From Dysgonomonas sp. Marseille-P4677 (lineage in GTDB: Bacteria > Bacteroidota > Bacteroidia > Bacteroidales > Dysgonomonadaceae), in NCBI RefSeq assembly GCF_016652235.1, contig NZ_JAEPKU010000037.1:1-35235 (forward strand): a stretch of DNA of 35,235 nucleotides. The letters are read 5' to 3'. The position numbers and the translations under genes were made by a program. Positions within the stretch are counted from its first letter, which is position 1; each line of letters opens with the position of its first letter. Below the pieces are notes generated by a model, which was not told the DNA's origin, ran no database searches, and worked only from the letters and a program-made list of their open reading frames with translations. Shown here in pieces: positions 17,138-25,257 of the stretch.

Positions 17138-17854
17138 ATGCAGGGATACATTCACTCTTTCGAAACCTTTGGAACAAAAGACGGTCCGGGAATCCGCTTT
17201 GTACTATTTATGCAAGGCTGCCCTTTGCGTTGTCTATATTGTCATAACCCTGATACATGGAAAATAAAAAAAGCTAAGTACGAATTAACTCCACAAGAAG
17301 TTTTTCAAGAGATAAACAAAGTGAAAGCTTTTGTTCGCGGAGGTGTCACCATCTCGGGTGGAGAGCCTTTATTGCAACCCGAATTTATATTGGAGTTATT
17401 CAAAATATGTAAAGAACAAAACATCCATACCGCAATTGACACTTCAGGTATATTATTGAACGAGCAAGTAAAACAAGTACTTGAATATACCGATTTGGTT
17501 TTACTGGATATAAAGCATATCAATTCCGAAAAATATAAAAAACTGACTAATGCCTCATTAGAACCAACACTGAAATTCATGGATTATCTGGCTTCTATGA
17601 ATAAATCTACGTGGTTACGCTATGTTCTTGTCCCCAATTATACTGATGAGGAGGAGGATTTGAAAGAATGGGCCAGGTATGCATCACAATTCAAAAACGT
17701 GGAGAGAGTAGACGTTCTACCATTCCACCAGATGGCAATCCATAAATGGGACGAACTGAACATCGAATACAAACTTAGGGATATAACTCCCACTAGTTTA
17801 GAACAAAAAGAAAAGGCGGAAACTATTTTCAAGTCCTTTGGTCTGCCTGTTTAA
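17138..17854 (+). CDS. pflA: Pyruvate formate-lyase activating enzyme
   Basis: Radical SAM enzyme that abstracts a hydrogen from the PFL glycine. The iron-sulfur cluster motif CxxxCxxC is Cys28-Cys32-Cys35 in MQGCPLRCLYCHNPD. The GGE SAM-binding segment is present as VTISGGEPLLQPEF, and the later VLVPNYTDEEEDL and ERVDVLPFHQMAIHKW match PflA. At 238 residues the length is normal and there is no extra ferredoxin domain, which separates it from activases of other glycyl-radical enzymes. It lies 65 nt after pflB, behind a terminator-like hairpin, and 21 nt before the formate channel gene. Confidence 0.97.
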   Translation: MQGYIHSFETFGTKDGPGIRFVLFMQGCPLRCLYCHNPDTWKIKKAKYELTPQEVFQEINKVKAFVRGGVTISGGEPLLQPEFILELFKICKEQNIHTAIDTSGILLNEQVKQVLEYTDLVLLDIKHINSEKYKKLTNASLEPTLKFMDYLASMNKSTWLRYVLVPNYTDEEEDLKEWARYASQFKNVERVDVLPFHQMAIHKWDELNIEYKLRDITPTSLEQKEKAETIFKSFGLPV

Positions 17855-17875
17855 AATACAATCATATCTAAATTC

Positions 17876-18676
17876 ATGCTTAATTATTATAAACCAAAAG
17901 AAATAACCCACAGCTTTGCAGCCTCTGCCGATATTAAGAGTAATATGATACTCATCAAATTCTGTATATTATCTGTACTCGGAGGCGTATTCATTGCTTT
18001 TGGAGGGCTTCTTTCTGTTGTAGTTGCAGGTGGAATGCCCGGTGTAGCTGCATCTAATCCCGGTCTTATAAAATTTGTAGCCGGAGTGTTATTTCCTGTC
18101 GGGTTGATTATGGTTTCTATTACAGGAGCTGACCTTTTCACCAGTAATTGTGCAGCATTCACTTATCCATTATTAGAGAAGAGGATTAAGGCTAAATTAT
18201 TTTTTAAATATTTATTACTGTCTTATATATTCAATTTTGCAGGCACACAAATTGTAGCTTTCATTCTTTCTTTTCAGGTCGGATTACTGGATAATGATCC
18301 TTGGTTAACTTATTTACATCATTATTCCGAAATGAAGGTTGATCAGGATTTCGCAACTGTTTTTATTAAAGGAATAGGTGCTAATTGGCTTGTTTGTTTA
18401 GGTATGTTTATGGGATATGCAGCCAAAGACATCTCAGGAAAGTGTATCGGAATATGGATTCCGGTAATGTTGTTTGTGACGTTAGGATATGAACATTCAA
18501 TCGCAAACATGTTCTTTATTCCTGCTGCAATATATTCTGGAGCTGATATATCTTGGAATGCTTTCATATTGCAAAATCTTATTCCTGCCACAATCGGTAA
18601 TATTATAGGAGGAGGTGGACTAGTCGGTTGTATATATTGGTATTTATATCTTAAAAACGAAAGTATTACAAAGTAG
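17876..18676 (+). CDS. focA: Formate/nitrite transporter family channel (FocA-like)
   Basis: Inner-membrane pentameric channel of the FNT family, 266 residues with six hydrophobic helices. Family stretches are GADLFTSN near 84-91 (GAELFTGN in E. coli), the IGANWLVCLGMFMGY segment, and GYEHSIANMFFIP, which includes the conserved gating histidine His207. Its place directly after pflB and pflA makes formate the likely substrate, in or out depending on pH. A terminator overlaps its stop codon, so it is the last gene of the operon. Nitrite as substrate is less likely, as no nitrite genes are nearby. Confidence 0.93.
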   Translation: MLNYYKPKEITHSFAASADIKSNMILIKFCILSVLGGVFIAFGGLLSVVVAGGMPGVAASNPGLIKFVAGVLFPVGLIMVSITGADLFTSNCAAFTYPLLEKRIKAKLFFKYLLLSYIFNFAGTQIVAFILSFQVGLLDNDPWLTYLHHYSEMKVDQDFATVFIKGIGANWLVCLGMFMGYAAKDISGKCIGIWIPVMLFVTLGYEHSIANMFFIPAAIYSGADISWNAFILQNLIPATIGNIIGGGGLVGCIYWYLYLKNESITK

Positions 18677-18706
18677 CCACGAAAAAGTATTCTTTCGTGG
18701 CTACTT
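18671..18706 (+). terminator. Terminator after focA
   Basis: A perfect 14-bp stem (18671-18684 with 18693-18706) with an 8-nt loop overlaps the focA stop codon. It is followed by a short T/A-rich stretch and marks the end of the PFL operon. Confidence 0.8.
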
Positions 18707-18799
18707 CAAATTTAAAAAGAAGTAACTGTAAGTACCAAGAGTGATCTATTTTAATCTAATGTTTGTAATCCATCCTGATAAAATATAACATTACATATA

Positions 18800-19012
18800 T
18801 TATATATTATTTGGTGATAGCCTTATATAAGCCATTCCTCGCTTGTAGACCAATTTTAATTTATCTTCTCTCGCAAGCCAGCCTATGGCTAAAAATATAA
18901 CAGAATCTTTATATCCTGTAAGCTCACCTATATTCCGCATATTGAGTTCTCCGTTTTCGAAAAGCAGATGCCAAATTACGCCTGCTTTTATACCGATATT
19001 ATTTATGTACAT
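18800..19012 (-). CDS. Small winged-helix protein
   Basis: About 70 residues from the ATG at 19012 (MYINNIGIKAGVIWHLL); the frame also extends to an ATG at 19051, adding 13 residues that do not resemble the family. The pattern AGxIWxLL, GELNMRNIGELTG, and VIFLAIGWLAREDKL matches the small winged helix-turn-helix proteins of the DUF2582 type, which are widespread in Bacteroidota and presumed to bind DNA. It may be a single-domain regulator. It is not clearly part of an operon; another minus-strand gene ends ~130 nt upstream. Confidence 0.6.
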   Translation of the reverse strand: MYINNIGIKAGVIWHLLFENGELNMRNIGELTGYKDSVIFLAIGWLAREDKLKLVYKRGMAYIRLSPNNI

Positions 19013-19142
19013 TGTGTATAAGGTTGTATGATTTATCTTGATAATAATCATCGCTTATTTTTGCCTATTACAATAATAAGCCACAATTAAATACCTTTTA
19101 CTCATAAAGTATTTATGTAGAGAGGGCATTTGTCTCTAATAT

Positions 19143-19478
19143 CTAATAATACAAGGGGTAATTATTTATAGTATTCCTATCACTAGATTCGAATGTATCG
19201 TACAATAGCACAGTAATACCAGCATCACAAAATTTAGCAGCAATATTTTCATCCTCATTATTTTTCAAAATAATAATCGAACTTTCCTTTAATCCTCTTT
19301 TGGGTTTAACCAACTGACCCGATAAACATATCTTATCGTCTACATTAAATGTCGCATATGCTTTAACAAACTGTTCTGTTTCTTCGATTATTCCAAACAC
19401 AGAGATATTATCTTCTGCTGATTGAACTATTTTTCTTAAACTATAATTTACACTTTTTTTGTTATCAAAAACATTCAT
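19143..19478 (-). CDS. Hypothetical protein, possible alpha/beta-hydrolase N-terminal remnant
   Basis: A 111-residue soluble protein I do not recognise as a named family. From about residue 50, the pattern ICLSGQLVKPKRG, SIIILKNNEDEN, FCDAGITVLLYDTFESSDR follows the first strands of exported or cytoplasmic alpha/beta hydrolases (xLSGxLxxPK, ViLxHG, aGxxVLxYDxRGxG). It stops before the catalytic serine would appear, and the oxyanion HG motif is absent. It could be a decayed remnant, an independent small domain, or a chance resemblance. The start at 19478 is the first ATG. Confidence 0.5.
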   Translation of the reverse strand: MNVFDNKKSVNYSLRKIVQSAEDNISVFGIIEETEQFVKAYATFNVDDKICLSGQLVKPKRGLKESSIIILKNNEDENIAAKFCDAGITVLLYDTFESSDRNTINNYPLYY

Positions 19479-19601
19479 AAAAATTAAACAATATTTGGGG
19501 TTTATTCTTTGCTTTTACAAATATCCCCATTATATATTTTATTTTATGTGCAATATTTCTTGAAAAACGTACAAAAGGGAGGTACTTTAACATTAATGTG
19601 T

Positions 19602-19609
19602 TAAATTTG
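19602..19609 (+). promoter_or_regulatory. Candidate -7 box of the AraC-type gene
   Basis: TAAATTTG is an exact TAnnTTTG match, 26 nt before the regulator ATG. No TTG at -33 is seen; a GGGAGG stretch lies just upstream. Confidence 0.45.
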
Positions 19610-19635
19610 CATTTATCTGGCTATAAAGAAAAGAT

Positions 19636-20496
19636 ATGGATATGGATAGAGATAATATTAATAACTTTTCGCAGAACATTCCTTTAGATGGACTTTCTGT
19701 GATAGATAATGTTAAAGCTCCTATTGATTTTCTAGTAAATCAACCATACATTATTGATGGTCTACTTATTGCTCTTGTTGAATATGGAGAAAGTAAATTA
19801 ACTATCAATTTCAAAGAATATACAACCAGCAAGAATACTGTATTGGTAATTCATAATCAATCCATTATTGAAATTCTAGATCTTGCGGAGAATAGAAAAG
19901 TAAAGGCATTTTTCATATCTACAGATCTGTTATTCGAAGAGCATTTTTTTGCTGACTATGAGGTCTTTTCGAAGTTGTCGAAATATTCGTTCTTCACGGT
20001 GGATGATAAAACTATGGAAGATTTACTCCATTTTTATAATTTTATTTCAAATCAGCAGAATAATATTAACATGCAATTTCAGGCTGAGATAAACAAATAC
20101 TTAACATATGCATTTTGTTTTAGAATAAAATCTATATATAAGAATCTCAATATTATTAATACTTCTATTCAAAAGACAAGAAATGAAATTATTGTTGATA
20201 ATTTCTTCATATTACTTTTCGATCATTACATAGAAGAGCGAAATATCTCCTTCTATGCAGATAAGCTATGTGTCAGCGCCAAACATTTATCTTTTATAGT
20301 AAAAAAGGTTTTAGGAAAGCCTTGTCATCATTGGATCAACCAAATGATTATTTATCAAGCTAAGTTCAAACTAAAAACAAGTGAAATAAGCATTAAGGAG
20401 ATATCTGATCAGCTCAACTTTATAACACCATCGCAGTTTGGCAGATTTTTCAAGCAATATACTGGATTAACTCCGCTTCAATATCGATTGATGTAG
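19636..20496 (+). CDS. AraC-family transcriptional regulator
   Basis: A 286-residue DNA-binding protein. The C-terminal ~95 residues carry two helix-turn-helix motifs of the AraC/XylS family: ISFYADKLCVSAKHLSFIVKKVLGKPCHHWI for the first, and IKEISDQLNFITPSQFGRFFKQYTGLTPLQYR for the second, with the family ending FGRFFKQYTGLTPLQYR. The N-terminal ~180 residues probably form a cupin-like effector-binding domain, though no metal or sugar ligands are clear. It is divergent from the small minus-strand genes and isolated from other plus-strand genes. Its target is unknown; the secreted-protein gene downstream (550 bp away) is a possible one. Confidence 0.88.
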   Translation: MDMDRDNINNFSQNIPLDGLSVIDNVKAPIDFLVNQPYIIDGLLIALVEYGESKLTINFKEYTTSKNTVLVIHNQSIIEILDLAENRKVKAFFISTDLLFEEHFFADYEVFSKLSKYSFFTVDDKTMEDLLHFYNFISNQQNNINMQFQAEINKYLTYAFCFRIKSIYKNLNIINTSIQKTRNEIIVDNFFILLFDHYIEERNISFYADKLCVSAKHLSFIVKKVLGKPCHHWINQMIIYQAKFKLKTSEISIKEISDQLNFITPSQFGRFFKQYTGLTPLQYRLM

Positions 20497-21052
20497 AATG
20501 TCTCTAGCATCATCTATCTTTCGATGAGGTCTCAAGTGATTCTTCACCCTTATATTTTTAAATAATAAAAAGCCTAGCAGCATCATTTTTTTAATCATTC
20601 CTGTAAACATTCTTTTCTACAAAACTGTTTAATTTGAGAAGAAAATCCGAATACTTTGTTGGTCTTTTGGGTATCACCAAAATAAACCTTGTACGTTTTA
20701 TAGATTAAATAAATAAAATGCAAAAAAAACATTTTCTTTGTATGCTTTATTGATGAATTATCTAATTGAAGACAAATAACCAAGAGCTTTATTATTCTAA
20801 AATTAAATGATGTACACACACATAAATGAGAGACTGAACGATATATTAAAAAATAATATACTAATTTTATATCTCTACTTAGATTTCTTCAAGAAATTTG
20901 TCCTGTTTTTATCGAGACATGGCATAAATTCAAACGATAGCTTACAGAACATCTCCAAATTATCAATTCGAATAATAACATAATCGATAACAAACTTAGA
21001 ACCAAAGAAACCTTCATATAACAGATAACAATTTACTAATTTAGAATTTAGA
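20497..21052. other. Intergenic region with a 15-nt palindrome
   Basis: About 555 AT-rich bases without a credible gene; a 74-codon minus-strand frame at 20595-20819 is low complexity and was rejected. A 15-nt palindrome ATTTCTT-C-AAGAAAT lies at 20883-20897, about 155 nt before the secreted-protein gene. The heptamer AATTTAG is repeated in tandem just before that gene's ATG. No consensus promoter was found. Confidence 0.45.
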
Positions 21053-22651
21053 ATGGAACGTATCGAAGTTAATCAAACAAAAATAAAACCGAAAATAATT
21101 TTTACTTTTATCGCATGCATACTATATGTTTTGTCAATACAAGCGCAAGTTACGATCGGGAGTAATGAAGCACCTCAAAAATACTCAATTTTAGAGATTA
21201 TTTCAACAGCAAACAATCCGGGGGGCCTTCGCTTACCTCATTTCAACGAAGCAGACAAAACTGCTCTTAATGCAGATTTATTAGCCAGCCCTGAAAAAAG
21301 CAAAGGCTTGTTAATATACAATACGGATAAGAATCAGGTAGAATTTTGGGATGGAACACAATGGATTGCAGCAAAAGGCGGAGACTCTATTACAATACCA
21401 ACCGAGCCATGGTTAGTTTCGGGTACTACAACCGAAGCAACCTCTAATACTGAAAATATATATCAGATGGGGAATATAGGTATTGGAACTAAAAATCCTC
21501 AAAATACATTTCATGTAGATGGAGCTAAAGACAATTCTACAACGCCTACTGCAACAGAAGTAGCTAATGATTTCATTATTACCTCTACAGGGAGCGTTGG
21601 TATCGGGACAATATCCCCTGACGCATCGGCAATCTTAGATATAAATGCATCAAGTAAAGGTTTTTTAGGTCCTAAGGTTGCTCTTCAAAGCTCGACCGAC
21701 GTTATTACTATACCCAACCCCGCCGTCGGACTTTTGATCTATAACAAAGGTACCGGTGCTTTAAAAACTGAAGGTTATCTATATTGGAATGGGACTGAGT
21801 GGGTTCAATTCACTACCGGAAGTAGCAAAGACCCGGAAATTGCTAATTTAGATTGCATCAATGCTAGGATTGTTCCTTCAAGATACCAAGCTGGAGTAAA
21901 ATACGAAGGAGTACTAATTGTTCCATATTCGGGAGGAAATGGAGGACGTTATGCCTCCGGTACACCAACTATTTCGACAGGTGTAACAGGTCTTACAGCA
22001 ACCTTGCAACCTGCAAATTTAGCTTATGGAAATGGGGATCTGATATTCTCTCTTTCTGGAATCCCATCTGCATCAAGTCCTAATCTGGCCTCATTTAATG
22101 TAGATTTTCTAGGATACCAGTGTACAGCTATAGTCGGTTCTAATGCAATGATGCAAGGAGAACAAACTTTCTGGCGTGGTTCTATGCCTGCGGATGTGTA
22201 CGGAACAACAGTACTAGCCAGTAATTATATAAATGACATGCCCGTAATTGAAGATGTTTTTAGAATGGACGCTCAATTCTCAGCCACTTCCACATCAACA
22301 GGTGGTGCCACTCTAAATCCACGGATGTATAACATTTCGGAGGAACCTGTCAAAATATGGGCGAGTTCGATGTCTTCGCAAGAAGGGTTTGGTTATTCGA
22401 ATATAATAATTCCAGCTGGAGGATATATAGAATTTGACAATGGTGTTTATTTACATCAAGGTAGTCTTGCAAGTACAACACCTTCTTCTGGCAGGTTGGC
22501 AAACAACGGACAGGAAACGGTTACTATAGACATGTTTTATAATGGAAAATGGTTCAGGTTATATTACACAATTTGGGTTGATAATAAAAAGGCAAATGTT
22601 GCAGCCAACATGACAAGAGAGTTATATCTTTCAATCCAAAGACTATATTAA
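21053..22651 (+). CDS. Secreted protein with repeated GIGT units
   Basis: A 532-residue exported protein. The signal peptide has a long charged n-region (MERIEVNQTKIKPK), a hydrophobic core and the cleavage context SIQAQ at about 32. The mature protein contains two copies of a layout seen in Bacteroidota cell-surface proteins: a GLLIYN block (85-90 and 226-231), a WDGTQWI/WNGTEWV block (98-105 and 245-251), and GIGT units (NIGIGT at 141, SVGIGT at 181). The last ~270 residues are rich in G, S and T, probably beta-sheet. The function is unknown; adhesion or surface display is a guess. It stands alone, closed by a strong hairpin. Confidence 0.7.
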   Translation: MERIEVNQTKIKPKIIFTFIACILYVLSIQAQVTIGSNEAPQKYSILEIISTANNPGGLRLPHFNEADKTALNADLLASPEKSKGLLIYNTDKNQVEFWDGTQWIAAKGGDSITIPTEPWLVSGTTTEATSNTENIYQMGNIGIGTKNPQNTFHVDGAKDNSTTPTATEVANDFIITSTGSVGIGTISPDASAILDINASSKGFLGPKVALQSSTDVITIPNPAVGLLIYNKGTGALKTEGYLYWNGTEWVQFTTGSSKDPEIANLDCINARIVPSRYQAGVKYEGVLIVPYSGGNGGRYASGTPTISTGVTGLTATLQPANLAYGNGDLIFSLSGIPSASSPNLASFNVDFLGYQCTAIVGSNAMMQGEQTFWRGSMPADVYGTTVLASNYINDMPVIEDVFRMDAQFSATSTSTGGATLNPRMYNISEEPVKIWASSMSSQEGFGYSNIIIPAGGYIEFDNGVYLHQGSLASTTPSSGRLANNGQETVTIDMFYNGKWFRLYYTIWVDNKKANVAANMTRELYLSIQRLY

Positions 22652-22692
22652 TAATAAAACACTCATTGTAAGCAACTTATAAATTAATTATA

Positions 22693-22738
22693 TATAACGA
22701 AGCCCTTTCTATTCCAAAATAGAAGGGGCTTCGTTATA
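22693..22738. terminator. Bidirectional terminator
   Basis: A 21-bp stem (22693-22713 with 22718-22738), perfect except one G-T pair, closed by a 4-nt loop. It lies between the convergent secreted-protein and ribB genes. Confidence 0.85.
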
Positions 22739-22774
22739 AAAGAATGCACTAACAATATTGCTCTTTTTTAATTT

Positions 22775-23425
22775 TCACTCTTTGAACGACTCTTCTGATA
22801 TTCTGTATTTATAAATATCATCGACTGAAACAACCGACATATTATGTTTTTCCGCAAAATCGATTATTTCGGGCATTCTTGCCATAGTTCCATCTTGGTT
22901 TGTTAGCTCACATAATATAGAAGTATCTCCTAATCCGGCTAATTTTACAAGATCTATACTACCCTCTGTATGTCCCCTTCTTTCAATGACACCTTTTTCT
23001 CTTGCTATCAAAGGAAAAACATGCCCCGGATGTGCAAGATCTATCGGTTTAGCATTTTTTGAAATCGCTGTTTTTATCGTATGAACCCTGTCAGCAGCCG
23101 AAACTCCTGTCGTAACTCCTTCTTTTGCTTCTATCGATATAGTAAAAGCCGTTTGGTTTTTACTTGTATTATGGCTTACCATCGGATGTAGCTCAAGCCT
23201 TTGACTTTTGTCAGGAGTTAGGCATAAACAAACAATTCCACTACATTCTCGAATCATTAAAGCCATATCTTGAACAGTAATTGTTTCGGCAGGGAAAATT
23301 ATATCACCTTCATTTTCTCTGTTTTCGTCATCAACAAGTATAATTCCTTTTCCCGATTGTAATTTACTTACTGCATTTTCGACACGTTCTTTGTAATCTG
23401 TTCCAAAATCTTTGATTGTTTTCAT
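22775..23425 (-). CDS. ribB: 3,4-dihydroxy-2-butanone-4-phosphate synthase
   Basis: Converts ribulose 5-phosphate to the four-carbon precursor of riboflavin. The metal-binding acidic motif [17 protein letters not shown] and the later [36 protein letters not shown] and [14 protein letters not shown] all match RibB. From the ATG at 23425 the protein is 216 residues, close to the 217 of E. coli RibB. An in-frame ATG at 23443 adds six residues but lies inside a stem that covers the translation start, so the later ATG is preferred. There is no fused GTP cyclohydrolase II (RibA) domain. An FMN riboswitch lies upstream. Confidence 0.95.
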   Translation of the reverse strand: MKTIKDFGTDYKERVENAVSKLQSGKGIILVDDENRENEGDIIFPAETITVQDMALMIRECSGIVCLCLTPDKSQRLELHPMVSHNTSKNQTAFTISIEAKEGVTTGVSAADRVHTIKTAISKNAKPIDLAHPGHVFPLIAREKGVIERRGHTEGSIDLVKLAGLGDTSILCELTNQDGTMARMPEIIDFAEKHNMSVVSVDDIYKYRISEESFKE

Positions 23426-23429
23426 TTGT

Positions 23430-23477
23430 TTACCCTGTTTCATTAATAATTAAAATTCATACTCTAACACAGGGTAA
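23430..23477 (-). promoter_or_regulatory. Start-site sequestering hairpin of ribB
   Basis: TTACCCTGT and ACAGGGTAA pair perfectly (plus-strand 23430-23438 with 23469-23477). On the mRNA the 3' arm, containing AGGG, lies 4 nt before the preferred ribB ATG. This is a plausible translational expression platform of the FMN riboswitch, hiding the ribosome site when FMN is bound. Structure seen, role inferred. Confidence 0.55.
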
Positions 23478-23554
23478 TAAAAGAAGGGGAAGTACACACA
23501 TAACACCATACTGACAGGCATACGCCAATCGGTAGATAATATGTTCATTATCTT

Positions 23555-23676
23555 TATCCTTCTCCCATCCAGACTTTAACTGTCGGTTTTGGAGTTTCAC
23601 CAAATCAATCCTTTTTTTATGAAGGAGTCGCGGACTATCACCGCCGGTAAGGAATTACACCCTGCCCTGAAGAATA
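23555..23676 (-). ncRNA. FMN riboswitch (RFN element)
   Basis: The minus strand matches the RFN element throughout: P1 pairs TATTCTTC with GAAGGATA at the two ends, and the core shows AGGGCAGGGTG, AATTCCTTACCGGCGGT, AGTCCGCGAC, GATTTGGTGAAACTCC, ACCGACAGT and AGTCTGGATGGGAGAAGG. The variable arm (CTCCTTC...AAGGAT) is also recognisable. A consensus -7 box lies just upstream on the minus strand (TAATTTTG, plus positions 23684-23691). It controls ribB; the 75-nt linker holds two further hairpins (23534-23553 and 23430-23477). Confidence 0.97.
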
Positions 23677-23683
23677 TCGATAG

Positions 23684-23691
23684 CAAAATTA
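23684..23691 (-). promoter_or_regulatory. Candidate -7 box of the ribB transcript
   Basis: The minus strand reads TAATTTTG, matching TAnnTTTG, about 8 nt before the RFN element. A TTG at -33 is not evident. Confidence 0.55.
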
Positions 23692-23771
23692 CATATTTTT
23701 TTCATAAAAACGATATAAAAGAAAGATTACCCTTTTTCTCTTATCAGGAGAAATAATTTATCTAAAGGTTG

Positions 23772-23809
23772 TGTAAAAAAAATTACAGGAAGTGTAAACT
23801 TATTTTACA
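23772..23809 (+). promoter_or_regulatory. Two tandem inverted repeats, candidate activator sites
   Basis: TGTAA-N6-TTACA (23772-23787) and TGTAA-N7-TTACA (23793-23809; its arms extend to AAGTGTAAA/TTTACACTT, 23790-23812). Their centres are about 21.5 bp apart, two helical turns. They lie about 60-90 bp upstream of a sigma-54-like -24 box, where enhancer-binding proteins usually bind. Repeats are seen; binding by an NtrC-type protein is inferred. Confidence 0.55.
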
Positions 23810-23864
23810 CTTTGTGCTTAAGATAAAACTCATAAACACATATATAACAACATCTTAATCCTTT

Positions 23865-23879
23865 TGGCACGAAATTAGA
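23865..23879 (+). promoter_or_regulatory. Possible sigma-54 promoter of the efflux operon
   Basis: TGGCACG at 23865-23871 is a perfect -24 element. At the correct distance the -12 element reads TAGA instead of TTGC, keeping only the first T and the G. Transcription would start near 23891, 21 nt before tolC. The half match makes this a moderate call. Confidence 0.45.
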
Positions 23880-23911
23880 ATAAATTATATAAAAGAAAAA
23901 TATTCTCTATC

Positions 23912-25243
23912 ATGAAGCAATTGATCTTAATTCTTATTACAATAGCAACGATTAGCAATTCACATGCTCAAGAAAAAAAGTGGACACTCAACGACTGTAT
24001 ACTATACGCTGTAGCCAATAGTCCCAAGACAAATAAACAAAAACAACAAAATTCAATTTATCATCAAAATTATCTCGAAGCCATTGGTGCCCTCTTACCT
24101 AATATTAACGCCAATACTTCAGCAGGATTTAATTTTGGTCGAGGGCTAGACGGAGAAACAAACACCTATATTGATGTAAATTCATTCGGTAATGATTATA
24201 ACCTATCTGCCTCATTAACAATATTCGATGGATTAGCAAACTATGCTAAAGTAAAAATCGGAAGAATAAGTAAAGTACAAGGCAAGCAGCAGTTGGAGGA
24301 AGCAAAAGATATGGTAGCTTATGAAACAATGGAAGCTTATCTGAATGTACTATACTATAAAGATATGGTCGATATCGGAAAGGAGCAAGTGGATGAAAGC
24401 ACAAAAAGTTTAGAACAGTTGAAACGGATGGAAGAACTCGGATTAAAAGGACTTTCCGATGTGGCTGAAGCCGAATCGAAACAGGCTGAGGACAAATATA
24501 ACCTAACCCGGCAAAAGAATTTGTTGACAATCGGAACTATTCTATTGAAAGAAAAAATGAATTTCCCTATCGACGAAGAATTGAATATCCTCAGCGAGGA
24601 CTACTCTAAAATGATAGATAAAATAATAGAAACTCCATTGAGCATCTACGAAGGCTCTCGGTTATTCAATCCAAAAGCACAAGCAGCCGAATCTGCTTTT
24701 ACTATTCAGAAGCTAAATTATAAAGCCAGTAAAGGAAATCTTATGCCGCGTATTTCGATGGGAGCCGGAATATCCTCAAATTTCTTCCGAAATATGGATG
24801 GTTCTGACTATGCATCTTTTCAGGAACAGATAAAAAATAAAAGAGGAGAATATATAAGCTTCACCCTATCTATTCCCATCTTCAGTGGATTCTCGCGTTC
24901 AGCAAGTGTAAAAAAAGCAAAAGCACAGATGCATATGGCACAGACAGATCGTGACGATATATTAAGAAAATTATATAGTGATATCGAACAGGCTGTCGCT
25001 GACACCAACGGACAGGTAGATGAATATGAACAAGCCGTAAAACGCAAGGATGCTGCTCAAATAGCCCATAAAATAAACCAACGAAAATATGAAGAGGGAA
25101 TGATTGACCCCATTATATTGCATACCAGCTCTAATAGACTAATGCAAGCTAAAGCCGAAGAATTAAATGCAAAATATAAATACCATCTCAAGCATAAACT
25201 TGTAAGCTACTATATGGGTGAACCTTTATATGTTGAAAAATAA
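23912..25243 (+). CDS. TolC-family outer-membrane efflux protein
   Basis: Outer-membrane channel of a tripartite efflux pump, 443 residues. The signal peptide covers about 1-19 (cleavage context SHAQ). The mature protein shows the TolC/OEP layout of two repeats, each of long helices with strand pairs: WTLNDCILYAVANSPKTNKQ opens the first, and a second NPKAQAAESAFTIQKLNYKASKGNLMPRISMGAG opens the second. Both are the typical starts of OEP repeats. Long coiled helices rich in E, K and Q fill the rest. It is the first gene of the operon; the periplasmic adaptor follows 14 nt later. Confidence 0.92.
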   Translation: MKQLILILITIATISNSHAQEKKWTLNDCILYAVANSPKTNKQKQQNSIYHQNYLEAIGALLPNINANTSAGFNFGRGLDGETNTYIDVNSFGNDYNLSASLTIFDGLANYAKVKIGRISKVQGKQQLEEAKDMVAYETMEAYLNVLYYKDMVDIGKEQVDESTKSLEQLKRMEELGLKGLSDVAEAESKQAEDKYNLTRQKNLLTIGTILLKEKMNFPIDEELNILSEDYSKMIDKIIETPLSIYEGSRLFNPKAQAAESAFTIQKLNYKASKGNLMPRISMGAGISSNFFRNMDGSDYASFQEQIKNKRGEYISFTLSIPIFSGFSRSASVKKAKAQMHMAQTDRDDILRKLYSDIEQAVADTNGQVDEYEQAVKRKDAAQIAHKINQRKYEEGMIDPIILHTSSNRLMQAKAEELNAKYKYHLKHKLVSYYMGEPLYVEK

Positions 25244-25257
25244 AAAAAACACTAGAT

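Noticed and set aside
20595-20819. A 74-codon minus-strand frame between the AraC gene and the secreted-protein gene
   Set aside because: Low complexity, very AT-rich, no domain, no signal peptide with a sensible mature part, and no neighbours on that strand.
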